This document shows, one piece after another, positions 1 through 13,100 of a stretch of DNA of 64,000 bases (position 1 is its first letter; the number at the start of each line of letters is the position of its first letter). The position numbers were made by a program, and so were the translations under genes. Source of the stretch: Colletes latitarsis. Its lineage: Eukaryota > Arthropoda > Insecta > Hymenoptera > Colletidae. The notes under the pieces are model-generated. The model saw only the letters and a program-made list of their open reading frames with translations, ran no database searches and had not been told where the DNA came from. The stretch is taken from positions 10,693,672 through 10,757,671 of the forward strand of contig NC_135134.1 in assembly GCF_051014445.1 (NCBI RefSeq), in the 5' to 3' direction.

Positions 1-139
1 AAAATATTGATCGAATCCAGGTGGAATTGACTATTTCTGTGTGGCACCACTTTAATTCGTGATCGTAACCAGAAAAAAGCCCAGGATCTGACCATCAAGT
101 AAGCGAAAAATACGAAAGTATGAGCCAGATAATTGCAAA

Positions 140-1900
140 AACCACAACTAACCCAGACATAACCGGCGTTATCCACTAAAATATTAATCGGAACCTGGTT
201 TAGTTGACTGCTTCAGCGTGGTACCACATTATTACGTGATCCTAAAGAGAAAAGAACCCAGGATCTGGCCATTCAAGTAAGCGAAAAATGCGAAAGCATG
301 AGCTAGATGATGGCAAATACCAGAGCTAACCCTGACATAACCAGCGTTATGCTCTAAAATATTAATCACAACCTGGTTTCATTGACTGTTTCGGTGTAGT
401 ACCACTTTACTACGTGATCCAAACCAGAAAATGCCCAGGATCTGACCAACAAGTAGGCGAAAAATGCGAAGGAATGGGGCAGATGATTGCAAATACCAGA
501 ACTAACCCAGACATAACCGGCGTTATCTTCTAAAATATTAATCGGAACCAGGTATTATTGACTATTTCAGTGTGATACCACATTAATACGTGATCCTAAC
601 GAGAACAAAACCCAGGATCTGGCCATTCAAGTATGCGAAAAATACGAAAGTATGAGCAAGATGATTGCAAAAACCCCACCTAACCAAGACGTAACCGGCG
701 TTATCCTCGAAAATATTAATCGGAACCAGGTTTAATTGACTGTTTCGCTGTGGTACCACATAAATACGTGATCCTAAAGAGAAAAAAACCCAGGATCTGG
801 CCATTCAAGTAAGCGAAAAATGTGAAAGTATGAGCTAGATGATGGCAAATACCAGGCCTTACCCTGACATAACTGGCGTTATGCTCTAAAATATTAATCG
901 CAACCTGGTTTAATTGACTGTTTCGGTGTGGTACCACCTTACTACGTGATCCAAACCAGAAAAAGCCCAGGATATGACCATCAAGTAGGCGAAAAATGCG
1001 AAAGTGTGAGGCAGATGATTGCAAAAACCACAACTAACCCACACAACACCGGCGTACTCCTCTGAAATATTAATCGGAAGCAGGTTTAGTTGACTGTTAC
1101 AGGGTGGTAAGACATTACTACGTGATCCAAAACAGAAAAAGCCCAGGATCTGGCTATTCAAGTATGCGAAAAATGCGAAAGTATGAGCTAGATGATGGCA
1201 AATACCAGACCTAACCCTGACATGACCGGCGTTATCCTCTAAAATATTAATCGGAACCAGGTTTAGTTGACTGTTACAGTGTGGTAAGACATTACTACGT
1301 GATCCAAAACAGAAAAAGCCCAGGATCTGGCAATTCAAGTATGCGAAAAATGCGAAAGTATGAGCTAGATGATTGCAAATACCAGAACTAACCCAGACAT
1401 AATCGGCGTTAAGCTCTAAAATATTGATCGAATCCAAGTGGAATTGACTATTTCTGTGTGGCACCACATTAATACGTGATCCTCACCAGAAAAAAACCCA
1501 GGATCTGACCGACAAGAATGCGAAAAATCGAAAGTATTAGCCAGATGATTGCGAATACCAGACCTAACACAGACGTAACCGGCGTTCTCATCTAAAATAT
1601 TAATTGGAACCAGGTTTAATTGACTGTTTCACTGTGGTACCACATAAATACGTGATCCTAAAGAGAAAAAAACCCAGGATCTGGCCATTCAAGTAAGCGA
1701 AAAATGTGAAAGTATGAGCTAGATGATGGCAAATACCAGGCCTTACCCTGACATAACTGGCGTTATCCTCTAAAATATTAATCGGAACCAGGTTTAGTTG
1801 ACTGTTTCGGTGTCGTGCCACATTACTACGTGATACTCACCAGAAAAAGCCCAGGATCTGGCCATTCAAGTATGAGAAAACTGCGAAAGTGTGAGGCAGA
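140..1900. repeat. Segmental duplication inside A1, copy 1 (partner about 2,975-4,560)
   Basis: Landmarks repeat 2,833-2,834 bp apart (16 monomers of ~177): ACCACAACTA at 141 and 2,975; CATGACCGGCG at 1,221 and 4,054; the rare CATAATCGGCGTTAA form at about 1,400 and 4,233. After about 1,590 the spacing falls to 2,655 bp (GTTTAGTTGACTG at 1,792 and 4,447), because copy 1 has one extra monomer at about 1,600-1,780. That extra monomer closely matches the one at about 741-880. A mismatched stretch near 1,070-1,220 shows that the copies have also exchanged with other monomers. Confidence 0.75.
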
Positions 1901-2974
1901 TGATTGCAAAAACCACAACTAACCCACACAACACCGGCGTTCTCCTCTGAAATATTAATCGGAAGCAGGTGTATGTGCCTGCTTCAGTGTGGTACCACAT
2001 TACTACGTGATCCAAATCAGAAAAAGCCCAGGAGCTCGTCTACAGGAATGCGAAAGATGCGAAAGTATGAGGCAGATGATTGCAAATACCAGACGCAACC
2101 CAGACATAACCGGTGTCATCCTCTAAAATATTGATCGAATACAGGTTGAATTGATTATTTCAGTGTGGCAGCACATTAATACGTGAAAGTAACCAGAAAA
2201 AAAACCAGGCTCTGGCCATTCAAGTATGCGAAAGGTGCGAAAGTATGAGCTAGATGATGGCAAATACTAGACCTAACCAAGACATAACCGGCGTTATCCT
2301 CTAAAATACTAATCGGAACCAGGTTTAGTTGACTGTTACAGGGTGGTAAGACATTACTACGTGATCCAAAACAGAAAAAGCCCAGGATCTGGCTATTCAA
2401 GTATGCGAAAAATGCGAAAGTATGAGCTAGATGATGGCAAATACCAGACCTAACCCAGACATAACAGGCGTTATCCTCTAAAATATTAATCGGAACCAGG
2501 TTTAATTGACTGCTTCAGTGTGGTACCACATTAATACGTGATCCTAACCGGAACAAAACCCAGGATCTGGCCATTCAAGTATGCGAAAAATGCGAAAGTA
2601 TGTGCTAGATGAATGCAAAAACCACAACTAACCCAGACAAAACCGGCGTTCTCCTCTAAGATATTAATCGGAAGCAGGTTTATTTGACTGCTTCAGTGTG
2701 GTACCACATTACTACGTGATCCAAATCAGAAAAAGCCCAGGATCTGGCCAACAAGTATGCGAAAAATGCGAAGGAATGAGGCAGATGATTGCAAATACCA
2801 GAACTAACCCAGACATAACCGGCGTTATCTTCTAAAATATTAATCGGAACCAGGTTTTATTGACTATTTCAGTGTGATACCACATTAATACGAGAGCCCA
2901 ACTAAAACAAAACCCAGGATCAGGCCATTCAAGTATGCGAAAAATACGAAAGTATGAGCTAGATGATTGCAAAA

Positions 2975-4560
2975 ACCACAACTAACCCAGACATAACCGG
3001 CGTTATCCACTAAAATATTAATCGGAACCAGGTTTAGTTGACTGCATCAGTGTGGTACCACATTACTACGTGATCCTAAAGAGAAAAAAACCCAGGATCT
3101 GGCCATTCAAGTAAGCGAAAAATGCGAAAGTATCAGCTAGATGATGGCAAATACCAGAGCTAACCCTGACATAACCGGCGTTATGCTCTAAAATATTAAT
3201 CGCAACCTGGTTTCATTGCCTCTTTCGGTGTAGTACCACTTTACTACGTGATCCAAACCAGAAAAAGCCCAGGATCTGACCAACAAGTAGGCGAAAAATG
3301 CGAAGGAATGGGGCAGATGATTGCAAATACCAGAACTAACCCAGACATAACCGGCGTTATCTTCTAAAATATTAATCGGAACCAGGTTTTATTGACTATT
3401 TCAGTGTGATACCACATTAATACGTGATCCTAACGAGAACAATACCCAGGATCTGGCCATTCAAGTATGCGAAAAATCCGAAAGTATGAGCAAGATGATT
3501 GCAAAAACCCCACCTACCCAAGACGTAACCGGCGTTATCCTCGAAAATATTAATCGGAACCAGGTTTAATTGACTGTTTCACTGTGGTACCACATAAATA
3601 CGTGATCCTAAAGAGAAAAAAACCCAGGATCTGGCCATTCAAGTAAGCGAAAAATGTGAAAGTATGAGCTAGATGATGGCAAATACCAGGCCTTACCCTG
3701 ACATAACTGGCGTTATGCTCTAAAATATTAATCGCAACCTGGTTTAATTGACTGTTTCGGTGTGGTACCACTTTACTACGTGATCCAAACCAGAAAAAGC
3801 CCAGGATATGACCATCAAGTAGGCGAAAAATGCGAAAGTGTGAGGCAGATGATTGCAAAAACCACAACTAACCCAGACATCACCGGCGTTCTCCTCTGAA
3901 ATATTAATCGGAAGCAGGTGTATTTGCCTGCTTCAGTGTGGTACCACATTACTACGTGATCCAAATCAGAAAAAGCCCAGGAGCTGGTCTACAGGAATGC
4001 GAAAGATGCGAAAGTATGAGGCAGATGATTGCAAATACCAGACGCAACCCAGACATGACCGGCGTTATCCTCTAAAATATTAATCGGAACCAGGTTTAGT
4101 TGACTGTTACAGTGTGGTAAGACATTACTACGTGATCCAAAACAGAAAAAGCCCAGGATCTGGCAATTCAAGTATGCGAAAAATGCGAAAGTATGAGCTA
4201 GATGATTGCAAATACCAGAACTAACCCAGACATAATCGGCGTTAACCTCTAAAATATTGATCGAATCCAAGTGGAATTGACTATTTCTGTGTGGCACCAC
4301 ATTAATACGTGATCCTCACCAGAAAAAAACCCAGGATCTGACCGACAAGAATGCGAAAAATCGAAAGTATTAGCCAGATGATTGTGAATACCAGACCTAA
4401 CACAGACGTAACCGGCGTTCTCCTCTAAAATATTAATCGGAACCAGGTTTAGTTGACTGTTTCGGTGTCGTGCCACATTACTACGTGATACTCTCCAGAA
4501 AAAGACCAGGATCTGGCCATTCAAGTATGAGAAAAATGCGAAAGTATGTGCTAGATGATT
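2975..4560. repeat. Segmental duplication inside A1, copy 2 (partner about 140-1,900)
   Basis: This is the downstream partner of the block described at 140-1,900. It lacks the extra monomer found there at 1,600-1,780. At about 3,909 it carries a CGGAAGCAGGTGTATTTG variant where the partner has a TTAGTTGACTGTTACAGGG variant, so one monomer is not orthologous between the copies. Confidence 0.75.
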
Positions 4561-7500
4561 GCAAAAACCACAACTCTCCCAGACATAACCGGCGTTATCC
4601 TCTAAAATATTAATCGGCAGCAGGTGTATTTGATTGCTCCAGTGTGGTACCACATTACTACGTGATCCAAATCAGAAAAAGCGCAGGAGCTGGTCTACAG
4701 GAATGCGAACGATGCGAAAGTATGAGGCAGATGATTGCAAATACCAGACGCAACCCAGCCATAACCGGTGTCATCCTCTAAAATATAGATCGAATACAGG
4801 TTGAATTGACTATTTCAGTGTGGCACCACATTAATACGTGATACTAACCAGAAAAAAACCCAGGATCTGGCCATTGGAGTACGCGAAAAATGCGAAAGTA
4901 TGAGCTAGATGATGGCAAATACCAGACCCAACCCAGGCATAACCGTCGTTCTCCTCTAAAATATTAATCGGAACCAGGATTTAGTAATTATATTTCAGTG
5001 TGGTACCACATTAATACGTGATCCCAACCAGAACAAAACCCAGGATCTGGCCAACAAGTATGCGAAAAATGCGAAAGTATGAGCCAGATGATTGCAAATA
5101 CCAGAACTAACCCAGACATAATCGGCGTTATCCTCGAAAATATTAATCCGAACCAGGTTTAATTGACTGTCTCACTGTAGTACCACATAAATACGTGATC
5201 CTGAAGAGAAAAAATCCCAGGATCTGGCCATTCAAGTAAGCGAAAAATGCGAAAGTATGAGCTAGATGATGGCAAATACCAGACCTAACCCAGACATAAC
5301 CGGCGTTATCCTCTAAAATATTAATCGGAACCAGGTTTAGTTGACTGTTACAGTGTGGTAAGACATTACTACGTGATCCAAAACAGAAAAAGCCCAGGAT
5401 CTGGCTATTCAAGTATGAGAAAAATGCGAAAGTATGAGCTAGATGATTGCAAATACCAGAACTAACCCAGACATAACCGGCGATATCCTCTAAAGTACTA
5501 ATCGGAACCAGGTTTAGTTGACTGTTACAGGGTGGTAAGACATTAATACGTGATCCCAACCAGAACAAAACCCAGGATCTGGCCATTCAAGTATGCGAAA
5601 AATGCGAAAGTATGAGCTAGATGATGGCAAATACCAGAGCTAACCCTGACATATCCGGCGTTATGCTCTAAAATATTAATCGCAACCTGGTTTCATTGAC
5701 TGTTTCGGTGTAGTACCACTTTTCTACGTGATCCAAACCAGAAAAAGCCCAGGTTCAGACCAACAAGTAGGCGAAAAATGCGAAGGAATGGGGCAGATGA
5801 TTGCAAATACCAGAACTAACCCAGACATAACCGGCGTTATCTTCAAAAATATTAATCGGAACCACGTTTTATTGACTATTTCGATGTGATACCACATTAA
5901 TACGTGATCCTAACGAGAACAAAACCCAGGATCTGGCCATTCAAGTAAGCGAAAAATGTGAAAGTATGAGCTAGATGATGGCAAATACCAGCCCTTACCC
6001 TGACATAACCGGCGCTATGCTCTAAAATATTAATCGCAACCTGGTTTAATTGACTGTTTCGGTGTGGTACCACTTTACTACGTGATCCAAGCCAGAAAAA
6101 GCCTAGGATGTGACCAATAAGTAGGCGAAAAATGCGAAAGTATGGGGCAGATGATTGCAAATACCAGAACTAACCCAGACATAACCGCTGTTACCCTCTA
6201 AGATATTGATCGAATCCAGGTGGAATTGTCTATCTCTCTGTGGCACCACATTAATACGTGATTCTAACCAGAAAAAACCCAAGGTCTGGCCAACAACAAT
6301 GCGAAAAATGAGAAAGTATGAGCTAGATGATGCCAAAAACCAGACCTAACCCAGGCATAACCAGCGTTCCCCTCTAAAATATTAGTCGGAACCAGATTTT
6401 ATTGATTATTTCAGTGTGGTACCACATTAATACCTGATCCTCACCAGAACAAAACCCAGGGTCTGGCCAACCAGTAAGCGAAAAATACGAAAGTATGAGC
6501 CAGATGATTGCAAATACCAGGACTCTCCCAGACATAACCGGCGTTATCCTCTAAAATATTAATCGGAAGCAGGTGTATTTGACTGTTCCAGTGTGGTACC
6601 ACATTACTACGTGATCCAAATCAGAAAAAGCGCATGAGCTGGTCTACAGGAATGCGAACGATGCGATAGTATGAGGCAGATGATTGCATATACCAGACGC
6701 AACCCAGCCATAACCGGTGTCATCCTCTAAAATATATATCGAACACAGGTTGAATTGACTATTTCAGTGTGGCACCACATTAATACGTGATACTAACCAG
6801 AAAAAACCCAGGATCTGGCCATTGGAGTATGCGAAAAATGCGAAAGTATGAGCTAGATGATGGCAAATACCAGGCCTTACCCTGACATAACCGGCGTTAT
6901 CTTCTAAAATATTAATCGGAACCAGGTTTTATTGACTATTTCAGTGTGGTACCACATTAATACGTGATCCTAACCAGAACAAAACCCAGGATCTGGCCAT
7001 TCAAGTATGCGAAAAATGTGAAAGTATGAGCTAGATGATGGCAAATACCAGGCCTTACCCTGACATAACCGGCGCTATGCTCTAAAATATTAATCGCAAC
7101 CTGGCTTAATTGACTGTTTCGGTGTGGTACCACTTTACTACGTGATCCAAACCAGAAAAAGCCCAGGATCTGACCAACAAGTAGGCGAAAAATGCGATGG
7201 AATGGGGCAGATGATTGCAAATACCAGAACTAACCCAGACATAACCGGCGTTATCTTCTAAAATATTAATCGGAACCAGGATTTATTGACTATTTCAGTG
7301 TGATACCACATTAATACGTGATCCTAGCGAGAACAAAACCCAGGATCTGGCCATTCAAGTATGCGAAAAATACGAAAGTATGAGCCAGATGATTGCAAAT
7401 ACCAGAACTAACCCAGACATAACCGGCGTTATCTTCTAAAATATTAATCGGAACCAGGTTTTATTGACTATTTCAGTGTGGTACCACATTAATACGTGAT

Positions 7501-8329
7501 CCTAACCAGAGCAAAACCCAGGATCTGGCCATTCAAGTATGCGAAAAATACGGAAGTATGAGCCAGATGATTGCAAATACCAGGACTCTCCCAGACATAA
7601 CCGGCGTTACCCTGTAAAATATTAATCGGAATCAGGTTCAGTTGACTGTTTCGGTGTCGTGCCACATTACTACGTGATCCTCACCAGAAAAAGCCCAGGA
7701 TCTGGCCATTCAAGTATGCGAAAAATACGAATGTATGAGCCAGATGATTGCAAATACCAGGACTCTCCCAGACATAACCGGCGTTATCCTCTAAAATATT
7801 AATCGGAAGCAGGTGTATTTGACTGCTTCAGTGTGGTACCACATTACTACGTGATCCAAATCAGAAAAAGCCCAGGATCTTGCCAACAAGTATGCGAAAA
7901 ATGCGAAGGAATGAGGCAGACGATTGCAAATACCAGAATTAACCCAGACATAACCGGCGTTATCTTCTAAAATATTAATCGGAACCAGGTTTTATTGACT
8001 ATTTCTGTGTGATACCACATTAATACATGATCCTAACCTGAACAAAACCCAGGATCTGGCCACTCAAGTATGCCAAAAATACGAAAGTATGAGCTAGATG
8101 GTGGCAAGTACCAGACCTAACCCTGAAATAACCGGCGTTATGCTCTAAAATATTAATCGCAACCTGGCTTAATTGACTGTTTCGGTGTGGTACCACTTTA
8201 CTACGTGATCCAAACCAGAAAAAGCCCAGGATCTGACCAATAAGTAGGCGAAAAATGCGAAAGTATGAGGCAGATGATTGCAAATCCCAGAACTAACCCA
8301 GACACAACCGGCGTTATCCTCGGAAATAT

Positions 8330-10020
8330 TAACCGGAACCAGGATTAGTTGACTGTTTCACTGTGGTACCACATAAATACGTGATCCTAAAGAGAAAAAA
8401 ACCCAGGATCTTGCCATTCAAGTAAGCGAAAAATGCGAAAGTATGAGCTAGATGATGCCAAATACCAGACCTAACCCTGACATAACCGGCGGTAGGCTCT
8501 AAAATATTAATCGCAACCTGGTTTCATTGACTGTTTCGGTGTAGTACCTCTTTACTACGTGATCCAAACCAGAAAAAGCCCAGGATCTGACCAACAAGTA
8601 GGCGAAAAATGCGATGGAATGGGGCAGATGATTGCAAATACCAGAACTAACCCAGACATAACCGGCGTTATCTTCTAAAATATTAATCGGAACCAGGATT
8701 TATTGACTATTTCAGTGTGATACCACATTAATACGTGATCCTAGCGAGAACAAAACCCAGGATCTGGCCATTCAAGTATGCGAAAAATACGAAAGTATGA
8801 GCTACATGATTGCAAAAACCACAACTAACCAAGTCATAACCGGCGTTACCCTCGAAAATATTAATCGGAACCAGGTTTAGTTGACTGTTTCACTGTGGTA
8901 CCACATAAATACGTGATCCTAAAGAGAAAAAAACCCAGGCTCTGGCCATTCAAGTAAGCGAAATATGTGAAAGTATGAGCTAGATGATGGCAAATACCAC
9001 AACTTACCCAGACATAACCGGCGTTATGCTCTAAAATATTAATCGCAACCTGGTTTAAATGACTGTTTCGGTGAGGTACCACTTTACTACGTGATCCAAA
9101 CCAGAAAAATCCCAGGATATGACCAACAAGTAGGCGAAAAATGCGAAAGTGTGAGGCAGATGATTGCAAAAACCACAACTAACCCAGACAAAACCGGCGT
9201 TCTCCTCTGAAATATTAATCGGAAGCAGGTTTAATTGACTGCTTCAGTGTGGTACCACATTAATACGTGATCCTAACCGGAACAAAACCCAGGATCTGGC
9301 CATTCAAGTATGCGAAAAATGCGAAAGTATGTGCTAGATGATTGCAAAAACCACAACTAACCCAGACATAACCGTCGATCTCCTCTAAAATATTAATCGG
9401 AACCAGGTTTAATTGACTGTTTCACTGTGGTACCACATAAATACGTGATCCTAAAGAGAAAAAAACCCAGGATCTGGCCATTCAAGTAAGCGAAAAATGC
9501 GAAAGTATGAGCTAGATGATGGCAAATACCAGAGCTAACCCTGACATAACCGGCGTTATGCTCTAAAATATTAATCGCAACCTGGTTTAATTGACTGTTT
9601 CGGTGTAGTACCACTTTACTACGTGATCCAAACCAGAAAAAGCCAAGGATCTGACCAACAAGTAGGCGAAAAATGCGAAGGAATGGGGCAGATGACTGCA
9701 AATACCAGAACTAACCCAGACGTAACCGGCGTTATCTTCTAAAATATTAATCGGAACCAGGTTTTATTGACTATTTCAGTGTGATACCACATTAATACGT
9801 GATCCTAACGGGAACAAAACCCAGGATCTGGCCATTCAAGTATGCGAAAAATACGAAAGTATGAGTTAGATGATTGCAAAAACCACAACTGACCAAGACA
9901 TAACCGGCGTTATCCTCGAAAATATTATTCGGAACCAGGTTTAATTGACTGTTTCACTGTGGTACCACATAAATACGTAATCCTAAAGAGAAAAAAACCC
10001 AGGATCTGGCCATTCAAGTA
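8330..10020. repeat. Trimeric higher-order unit, ~532 bp, about three copies
   Basis: The sub-variant with CTGTGGTACCACATAAATACG starts at 8,361, 8,893, 9,424 and 9,957, that is 532, 531 and 533 bp apart. It is followed each time by the CGCAACCTGG/GTAGGCG sub-variant (about 8,510, 9,045 and 9,575). The third position is the GTGATACCACATTAATACG sub-variant in two units (about 8,700 and 9,760) and a CGGAAGCAGG monomer in the middle one (about 9,220). The same three types occur singly elsewhere in A1 but not so regularly. Confidence 0.8.
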
Positions 10021-10153
10021 AGCGAAAAATGAGAAAGATGATGCCAAAAACCAGACCTAACCCAGGCATAACCGGCGTTCCCCTCTAAAATATTAATCGG
10101 AACCAGATTTTATTGATAATTTCAGTGTGGTACCACATTAATACCTGATCCTC

Positions 10154-13100
10154 ACCAGAACAAAACCCAGGGTCTGGCCAACAGGTATGCGAAAAATGCG
10201 AAAGTATGAGGCAGATGATTGCAAATACCAGACGTAAACCAGGCACAACCGGTGTTATCCTCTAAAATATTGATCGAATCCAGGTGGAATTGGCTATTTC
10301 TGTGTAGCACCTCTTTAATTCGTGATCGTAACCAGAAAAAAACCCAGGATATGACCAACCAGTAAGCAAAAAATACGAAAGTATGAGCCAGATGATTGCA
10401 AATACCAGAACTAACCAAGACATAACCGGCGTTATCTTCTCAAATATTAATCGGAACCAGGTTTTATTGACTATTTCAGTGCGGTACCACATTAATACGT
10501 GATCCTAACCAGAACAAAACCCAGGATCTGGCCATTCAAGTATGCGAAAAATACGAATGTATGAGCCAGATGATTGCAAATACCAGGACTCTCCCAGACA
10601 TAACCGGCGTTATCCTCTAAAATATTAATCGGAAGCAGGTGTATTACTGCTTCAGTGTGGTACCACATTACTACGTGATCCAAATCAGAAAAAGCCCAGG
10701 AGCTGGTCTACAGGAATGCGAAAGTATGAGGCAGATGATGCCAAATAACAGACGCAATCCAGCCATAACCGGTGTCATCCTCTAAAATATTGATCGAATA
10801 CAGGTTGAATTGACTATTTCAGTGTGGCACCACATTAATACGTGATACTAACCAGAAAAAAACCCAGGATCTGGCCATTGGAGTATGCGAAAAATGCGAA
10901 AGTATGAGCTAGATGATGGCAAATACCAGACCTAACCCAGGCATAACCGTCGTTCTCCTCTAAAATATTAATCGGCACCAGGATTTTGTAATTATATTTC
11001 AGTGTGGTACCACATTATTACGTGAAACTAACCCGAATAAAACCCAGGATCTGGCCATTCAAGTATGCGAAAGATGCGAAAGTATGAGCTAGATGATGGC
11101 AAATACCAGACCTAACCCAGGCATAACCGTCGATCTCCTCTAAAATATTAATCGGAACCAGAATTTATTGATTATATTTCAGTGTGGTACCACATTAATA
11201 CGTGATCCTAACCAGAACAAAACCCAGGATCTGGCCAACAAGTATGCGAAAAATGCGAAAGTATAAGGCAGATGATTGCAAATACCAGACGTAACCCAGA
11301 CACAACCGGCGTTATTCTTGAAAAGATTAATCGGAACCAGGCTTAATTGACTGCTTCGCTGTGGTACCACATAAATACGTGATCCTAATCAGAACAAAAC
11401 CGAGGATATGGCCAACAAGTATGCGAAAAATGCGAAAATATAAGGCAGATGATTGCAAATACCAGACGTAACCCAGACACAACCGGCGTTATTCTCGAAA
11501 ATATTAATCGGAACCAGGCTTAATTGACTGCTTCGCTGTGGTACCACATAAATACGTGATCCTAATCAGAACAAAACCTAGGATATGGCCATTCAAGTAT
11601 GCAAAAAGCGCGAAAGTATGAGCCATATGATTGCAAATACCAGAACTAACCCAGACATAATCGGCGTTATCATCGAAAATGTTAATCCGAACCAGGTTTA
11701 ATTGACTGTTTCACTGTGGTACCACATTACTACGTGATCCAAATCTGAAAAAGCCCAGGATCTGGCCAACAAGTATGCGAAAAATGAGAAAGTATGAGCT
11801 AGATGATGCCAAAAAGCAGACCTTACCCAGGCATAACCGGCGTTCCCCCCTAAAATATTAATCGGAACCAGGTTTTATTGACTACTTCAGTGTGGTACCA
11901 CATTACTACGTGATCCAAACCCGAAATAGCCCTGGATCTGGCCAACAAGTATGCGAAAAACGCGAGTGTATGAGCCAGATGATTGCAAATACCAGAACTA
12001 ACAGAGACATAACCGGCGTTATCCTCTAAAATATTAATCGCAACCAGGTTTAATTGACTGTTTCGGTGTGGACCCACGCTACTACGGGTTCCAATCCAGA
12101 AAAACCCAGGATTTGACCAACAAGTATGCGAAAAACGCGAAAGTACGAGCAAGATGAGGGCAAATCCCAGACCAAAACGAAACATAACCGGCGTTATCCT
12201 CTAAAATATTAATCGCAACCAGGTTTGATTGACTGTTTCGGTGTGGAACCGCATTACTACGTGATCCAAACCAGAAAAAGGCCAGGATTTGGCCAACAAG
12301 TATGGAAAAATGCGAAAGTACGAGCCAGATGAGGGCAAATACCAGACCTAACCGAGACATAAACAGGGTTATCCTTTAAATATTAATCGTAACCAGGTTT
12401 GATTGACAGTTTCGGTGTGGTACCACATTACTACGGGATACAAGCCAGAAAAAACGCAGGTACTGGCCAACAAGTACGCGAAAAATGCGAAAGTAAGAGC
12501 CAGATGCGGGCAAATACGAGACCTAACCCAGACATAACCGGCGTTATCCTCTAAAATATTAATCGCAACAAGGTTTAATTGACTGTTTCGGTGTGGTACC
12601 GCAATACTACGTGATCCAAACCAGAGAAAGCCCTGGATCTGGCCAACAAGTATTGGAAAAATGCGAAAGTACGAGCCAGATGAGGGCAAATACCAGACCT
12701 AACCCAGACATAACCGGCGTTATCCTCTAAAATATTAATCGCAACCAGGTTTAATTGACTGTTTCGGTGTGGTACCGCATTACTACGTGATCCAAACCAG
12801 AAAAAGGCGAGGATCTGGCCAACAAGTATGTGAAAAATGCGAAAGTACGAGCCAGATGTGGGGAAATACGAGACCTAACCCAGACGTAACCGGCGGTATC
12901 CTCTAAAATATTAATCGCAACTGGGTTTAATTGACTGTTCCGGGGTGGTACCGCATTACTACGTGATCCAAACCAGAAAAAGGCGAGGATCTGGCCAAAA
13001 AGTATGCGAAAAACGCGAAAGTACGAGCAAGATGAGGGCAAATCCCAGACCAAAACGAAACATAACCGGCGTTATCCTCTAAAATATTAATCGGCACCAG

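Larger units (their letters stand above)
1..12027. repeat. Subfamily block A1
   Basis: Monomers here average about 177 bp. Markers: CGGAACCAGG, TACCACATTAATACGTGATCCTAA, GGCCATTCAAG in place of GGCCAACAAG, GTATGAGC in place of GTACGAGC, and GATGATTGCAAA or GATGATGGCAAA in place of GATGAGGGCAAA. Sub-variants include one with ATAAATACGTGATCCTAAAGAG, one with CGCAACCTGG and GTAGGCG, one with GTGATACCACATTAATACG, and one with ATTGATCGAATCCAGG. The last clear non-B monomer begins near 11,851; the next, at 12,028, is B type. No gene or unique sequence is visible. Confidence 0.85.

Noticed and set aside
1904..2134. Plus-strand open frames (also 3,853-4,083, 22,605-22,937, 44,850-45,104 and 45,907-46,161)
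   Set aside because: They cross monomer boundaries and match between places only because the satellite copies match. Nothing suggests selection on the peptide.
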